Source: Macrotrachela quadricornifera
Taxonomy: Eukaryota; Rotifera; Eurotatoria; Philodinida; Philodinidae
Reading direction: 5' to 3'
NCBI GenBank assembly: GCA_022393335.1
Contig: JAJEKB010021880.1
Span: 326,386 to 390,385 of the forward strand
Length of the DNA: 64,000 nt
How positions within the stretch are numbered: the first letter of the stretch is position 1; every line of letters begins with the position of its first letter. The notes beneath the pieces were generated by a model, which was not told where the DNA came from, searched no databases, and saw only the letters and a list, made by a program, of their open reading frames with translations. Of this stretch, positions 59,380 through 64,000 are shown one piece after another. Both the position numbers and the translations under genes were made by a program.

Positions 59380-61536
59380 TTAATCTAGCCGATACTTTTC
59401 CCAATCGGATTCGATACAGAAAGATACAAACAAACCTTAGAAGGAAGCATATTCCTTCAATTTAGGAAACAAATCGTTATTTTCTTAAGAGAATACCCTC
59501 TGCAGTCAAAAACTTATTTCAAAAAATTCTAGAAAAATTAGTGATACTAGTCGATATCTCGACTTCGAAAACCTTCGGTCAATAATCTCAGCGAAGACTA
59601 ACACTTATCTTTATTATTACAACTTATGCTCTATTCTGATAAGCTTCAGCTAACAAACGCTTGGAACTTAGGGAAATCAAATATATCTTCAACCCGTGTA
59701 CATCCGTTTTCTGAAAGAAAACGGAACAGCTAGTTAATATTCTCCAGAGTTATCGTGTGAACAACCGATTAGACACACTAACCGATTTTACAGTATATTC
59801 ATTTTTCAAGTACACATAGACACTTTCTTATTAAAAAACGCCATTTCCACTAAAAGCGAGTCATTTCAAAAAATCTTCAAAACTACAGTTTTTTAATCGA
59901 TTCCTCGATTCCAAAAACCTTTGATCAAACATTAACCTTTGTTTTTTTCTAAGGGTATGTTTTTTTTATCTTTGACTTTGAAAGACACATACATATATAC
60001 ATACAAACGCATTTTATTTCACTTAATCATCCATTTTTGACAAAATGTTATACAAAACTGGCCCAGTTAGCACAAACTTTGACCTAGTACTGAATTTCAA
60101 TTGATTTGAGTTACGAACTTAATATATAAATTTCTGCAATACATTTGATCGTGATGAGTTACATTCACATGATATTTCTAAAAAGTGTGTAGTTTGTACC
60201 CGCCGATCTGGATAGGAAATACTTCTGGATACTCACTAGAAAACTACGAAGACTTGTCCTGTAGGTATGTACTAGTGCCAGTTAATTAGGTATCAGCCGG
60301 ACTGCGTATCCACCTCGACCAAATATATACTTAATGTGTTTATGAGTACCGGTCCCACATGAGTATTATATCTAATACTAACACCTATGACCTTTATTCT
60401 AACGGCTATCTAAGAGAACGCTCAGTACATTTTTAATGTCGATCCATTGACAACATTAGAAACTTCCAAGATACTTTTCAGGAATATAGTCACTAACCCC
60501 TCAACGAATATTTTAAATGTCCTCAATCAGTTACTAACGCTATCTCTATATAGTATTTAAAAGTTTTACTAAGAACACTGCTGGAGAGCTTTAGAAAAGT
60601 TACGGATGGCATTACTAGATCGCTGTTCAAAAGATACTAAAGATATGCAGAGATGGCTCAAAAACAGCTATTAAGGATACCGCAAGATGCCCTTAAAAAG
60701 ATACCAAGAGTACCACCAAATAATTCCTAAAAAGAACTATATATCCGGATCATTTACTTCATCTATATACTGCCCTGGAACAATTTGATTGATCAAAAGA
60801 CCGACGCGGAAAAAAAATCTGAAAGGTGAAAAGCTCGATAATGAAAATAATCTAATTGGCTGACGTTGGCCTCCTAAAATCTGATTGGCCGATATTCCGA
60901 ACTAAAATTACCTTATTGGACGAAACTGTGGCTCACAAGAATCTGATTGACAGAAACCGCTCTCTCCTTCGTGTTTATATTTCATTGGCTGAAGTCACCT
61001 TTCTCCTTGTTACCTCGAAATAATCTGATTGGCTGTAATTATATCTATTAGAAACCTGGGTGCGATGCTTGTCAATTATGAGTTATATAGAAAGAATTTA
61101 TGCACAATCGTTGTTTTTTTCTAACCTCTCTCCCGATTGGCTTGCACCAACAGACAAATTTAAAGCATTTTTCAAGCTGCGTATAATTCTTTCTTTCAGA
61201 AAAAGGAACTTTAAAAAAAATTTTCGTTAAAAAACCCACGTCTTGATTTTCAAAAATAGGTTCCACAATTGAAATTCTTCTAGGCACAGTTCTTTAGCTA
61301 AATTTAATAAAAGTCTCTTTTTTTTTCAAAGTCATCTTTTGATTGAAAAAAGCCGTTTTTTTTTGTAAAAAAAATTTTTGCAGGATCATGAAAGACTAAT
61401 GATACCATCGGATTCCCTGATCCCAAAAACCTTTGATTAAGATTTTGAGGAAATGTTAATGGCTATTTTTACTGATCTAGCTGTTTGCTATTTTCTGATT
61501 GGTTAGGACAGACAGACAAACTTTAAGCATTTTAAC
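59380..61536 (+). repeat. Diverged tandem repeat of about 360 bp
   Basis: Recurring landmarks are a CCGATT...ACAGACAAA...AGCATTTTTCAAG block (about 59760, 61134 and 61495), a CTTTCAGAAAAAGGAA block, a poly-A/T segment, and GATTCC(C/T)(T/C)GAT then CCAAAAACCTTTGAT (about 59553, 59895 and 61410). Spacing between adjacent landmarks is 355-361 bp. The last copy is interrupted at 61537 by the hAT-like element. Confidence 0.5.
60850..61040 (+). repeat. Cluster of TCTGATTGGC (inverted CCAAT) words
   Basis: TCTAATTGGCT (60851), TCTGATTGGCC (60880), CTTATTGGAC (60912), TCTGATTGACA (60942), TTCATTGGCTG (60981) and TCTGATTGGCT (61023) recur every 30-60 bases; related words follow at 61134 and 61495. 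Most likely a degenerate minisatellite. CCAAT-box factors bind such words, but no gene follows. Confidence 0.5.
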
Positions 61537-61828
61537 TAGTGGCGTAATCAGACTGGGGCCAGCTGGGGCTCGAGCCCCATCACCTTTATTTTAAAAGTTA
61601 CTGAGTTCGGAAATCAAAACGAATGAAATTCATTTAGGGCACCTTTATTTCAATCCTTAGTTATCGAGAATGTTATATGTAATATTAGGTTGAATGTAAT
61701 AAAGCACCGTCTTTCTATCGCTTAAATTGTTAGATAGTAAAAGCACTAATGTATATTTGATGGTGTCCCTTATGATTAATCCTTTCTAAAAAGAACCACG
61801 AAAAATTAAAATATCCATTATTAATATA

Positions 61829-63234
61829 CAGTGAAACCTTCATATGTGAACATGTCTATATTATGAGCACCCTCTGGTCCGCCCAAGCTATTTTTGCTGC
61901 AAATGCACCTTTTGAATGTAGACATCTTTTTATTCTAGAGTGTGGACACTTCTTTCCGCTCGTTATAGCATACATAACTTCTGTAAAGTGGATACTTGTT
62001 TAAAGCTTGCTAGACTGTTTTCATTCAGTCAAATGCATATGTGTACCTATACACTGATTCAATTCTCACAACGGATATATCGCAAGAAACAACGAATGAA
62101 CAGATACTATTACTAAATGTCATTGAAGAATCAGGCAGCAACTGATGGCTAGACAGAACAGAACAGAAAGTGAATGAACAAGTCACAAACAGAATAGAAG
62201 AGATATGCGACAAAAATACTAACGAGGGAACCACTCGAGGTGACATCTTCCGTTTCGATTCATGTATATTTCATTCGATCGAATATATTGAGGTAGTAAA
62301 AAGCCTAAAAGGATTTCTCCCCAATCCTCTTCCTTCGAAGGTTATCGTCATTTTACTGAATTTTCAAGTCATCTGTGTGTATTCGCCAGAAAAACTAAAC
62401 TATGAAAATTTGATCTTAAATTTCGTCCATAATTAGATCTAATGACTCTTAGAATATTCTAAAAGTTTCATCTAAAAAGAATCTTTCTTTCTTGATATAT
62501 TAGATTCAGAAGTGAGTTCAGTTTTGGACCAATCGAAGCACACCACTGCTTTTTTCTCTGCCGAATATCTCAAGAAAGAAAGATTCTTTTTAGATGAAAC
62601 TTTTAGAATACTCTAAGAGTCATTAGGTCTAACTATGGACGAAATTTCGGATCAAATTTTCATAGTTTAGTTTTTCTGGCGAATACACATAGATGACTTG
62701 AAAATTCAGTAAAATGACGATAACCTTCGAAGGAAGAGGATTGGGGAGAAATCCTTTTAGGCTTTTTACTATCTCAATATATTCGATCGAATGAAATATA
62801 AATGAATCGAAACGGAAGATGTCACCTCGAGTGGTTCCCTCGTAAGTAGAGAGGAAAAGAGTGAACTGAATATATATATATTTTCATGTAATCATCAGTC
62901 AACTCAATTCAAAACTGTCCAAGCAAAGTTCTATGACTGCTTTCTTCGGAAAAAAATTAATGAAATTTCAGATTTTTGATGATTTATGGTAGAAGTAATT
63001 TTAGTGAAATTTTATTAAAACTAGTTTTCAATAAACTATGATCTAAACTGTTCTAAAAACGGCTCTTTTTTGAAAACAATATGAAGGATAAGATTTTAGT
63101 ATTCTTCGATAACAGTAGAAATACTTGCCAAAGAATAGTTAAAAACCTCTGCGAAGTGGACACCTCGTTATAAGAGACACTTTTGAATGCTCTCTTGAGT
63201 GTCCGCTATACATAGGTTATACTGTATCCTCACA
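61829..63234. mobile_element. pogo/Tigger-like MITE, TA duplication
   Basis: TA at 61827-61828 and 63235-63236. The ends are CAGTGAAACCTTCATATG and the complement of CAGTATAACCTATG. GTGGACACTT-type words occur near both ends (about 61940 and 63155). The terminal form CAGTGAAACCTC is typical of pogo/Tigger elements. It is inserted in the hAT-like element and contains the next one. Confidence 0.75.
62223..62842. mobile_element. Foldback MITE with TAA target duplication (PIF/Harbinger-like)
   Basis: TAA at 62220-62222 and 62843-62845. Arms of about 275 bp (62223-62497 and 62568-62842) are near-identical inverted copies from CGAGGGAACCACTCGAGG inward, with a spacer of about 70 bp. A 3-bp TWA duplication is the PIF/Harbinger habit. 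The open frames here arise from the arms and are not genes. Confidence 0.85.
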
Positions 63235-63435
63235 TCTAGAAATTAATTTATCACTCCTGAAGACTACTCGGTGTGAAAATATAGCCTTCAACCTTTATTT
63301 GATTGTAATATTATTTCTGAGAGTTGATCATCACCAATCTCGACACATAAATTAATGATTGCTACAAAAGACTAGACATAGTCTGGGGCTGAGCCCCATC
63401 ACCCTTGAATTTCTGGTTACGCCACTATTCATAAC

Positions 63436-64000
63436 CTTCAAAAAACATGTCTTCTGAAAAGACTATATGCACAGCATTTTTATAGGTATTTTTCTTTTAT
63501 TAATGTCCTTAAGGCTGAAGTACTTAGTTTCACCAGTTAAATTGCCGTTAATGAGATGTATTATATTCGATGTGTTATGAAGGTATTCCTAGAGAGGGGT
63601 AGGGTGAATTTTTTGAAAAAAAAATGAAAAGTCTTTAAAAGATTTGGTTTATACGTAGTTCGACTCTGTTTTCAACACTGATTCAAAATCTGATATTTGT
63701 TTAAATACAAGAATTATTTTTTCTGATAAAATATCCTTACAAACGATGAAAACAGTGTAAAAATTATGGTTCTAAGACATTTTCACTCAAAATTCCCTGT
63801 GGAGCCATATTCTTTAAACTTTCGGAAACATAACGTTTTGTAACTCTTCCAAAGAACTATTTAATAAGATAAACCAGAATTTTAGGACCTTCAATTTTGA
63901 CGACATATTATTCGTCACAAAATCATTGTAGATCACAAATGTAGACATTATATCATTAGTGCATAAGTTGAATTTACTATCCAATTCTACTGAATCAAAT
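63436..64000. other. AT-rich stretch without a gene
   Basis: Nothing recognisable up to the window edge. Confidence 0.5.

Larger units (their letters stand above)
61537..63427. mobile_element. hAT-like MITE, outermost of a second triple nest
   Basis: The ends are TAGTGGCGTAATCAGA and the complement of TAGTGGCGTAACCAGA. Octamers ATTTTAAC and TTCATAAC outside them agree at five of eight positions. GGGGCT(C/G)GAGCCCCATCACC lies just inside each end in direct orientation. Without the inner insertion it is about 0.48 kb. No transposase. Confidence 0.75.

Noticed and set aside
60850..61040. CCAAT-box promoter for a plus-strand gene
   Set aside because: No gene follows, and the words lie inside a diverged tandem repeat.
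62170..62436. 88-codon plus-strand frame
   Set aside because: Produced by the left arm of the TAA-flanked foldback; the mirrored arm has no equivalent conserved frame.

Overview
The window reads as nuclear DNA of a bdelloid rotifer, most likely a Rotaria-type genome. It is very AT-rich, has a short (49 bp) spliceosomal intron, and carries three gene families that are hugely expanded in bdelloids: arginine-type ADP-ribosyltransferases (ART), ART proteins fused to TPR repeats, and secreted NHL-repeat propellers. Nothing bacterial, viral or organellar is recognisable. The species assignment is an inference from family style, not from a marker gene.

Only four loci look like real host genes, and all four are on the minus strand: a frameshifted ART (6278-7040), a six-blade NHL protein with a damaged signal peptide (14625-15568), an unknown helical-repeat protein (29599-30401, with a possible first exon at 31421-31504), and a two-exon ART-TPR protein cut off at its 3' end (38811-40374). 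The ART and NHL genes are each broken by a single-base length change in a homopolymer, so assembly error is a serious alternative to gene death. The ART-TPR gene ends at an intact splice donor with no usable downstream exon, close to a hAT-like transposon end.

Most of the rest is a transposon graveyard made of DNA elements without intact transposase. In order: a 3.2 kb TA-flanked element with about 870 bp near-identical inverted arms (1-3201); a decayed mariner 5' end (about 3437-3710); a composite ATCGATTA-rich element (10421-13688); a triple nest of an 11-bp-TSD element containing a hAT element containing a piggyBac-like element (16270-18673); a dead mariner with both ends (19171-20077); two fully palindromic foldback elements (20669-21436 and about 27680-28580); a TA-flanked MITE (36449-36683); a GGAATTCC-rich MITE (40734-41245); a hAT MITE packed with a hairpin minisatellite (42598-43939); a hAT-like element holding a dead LINE (44072-46738); a candidate solo LTR (52962-53170); another hAT-like element (53324-54392); a small pogo-like MITE (57445-57558); and a second triple nest of hAT-like, pogo-like and TAA-flanked elements (61537-63427). 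Many are delimited by their target-site duplications, so insertion order can be read directly.

The remaining stretches (about 7.0-10.4, 24.4-27.7, 31.5-38.6, 46.7-50.9 and 54.7-59.4 kb) are AT-rich and show no convincing gene. I did not find a clearly undescribed molecular system. The most informative signals are the two datable insertion stacks, the hairpin minisatellite with higher-order structure, the 12-site subterminal motif of the first element, and the truncated but catalytically complete ART-TPR gene.
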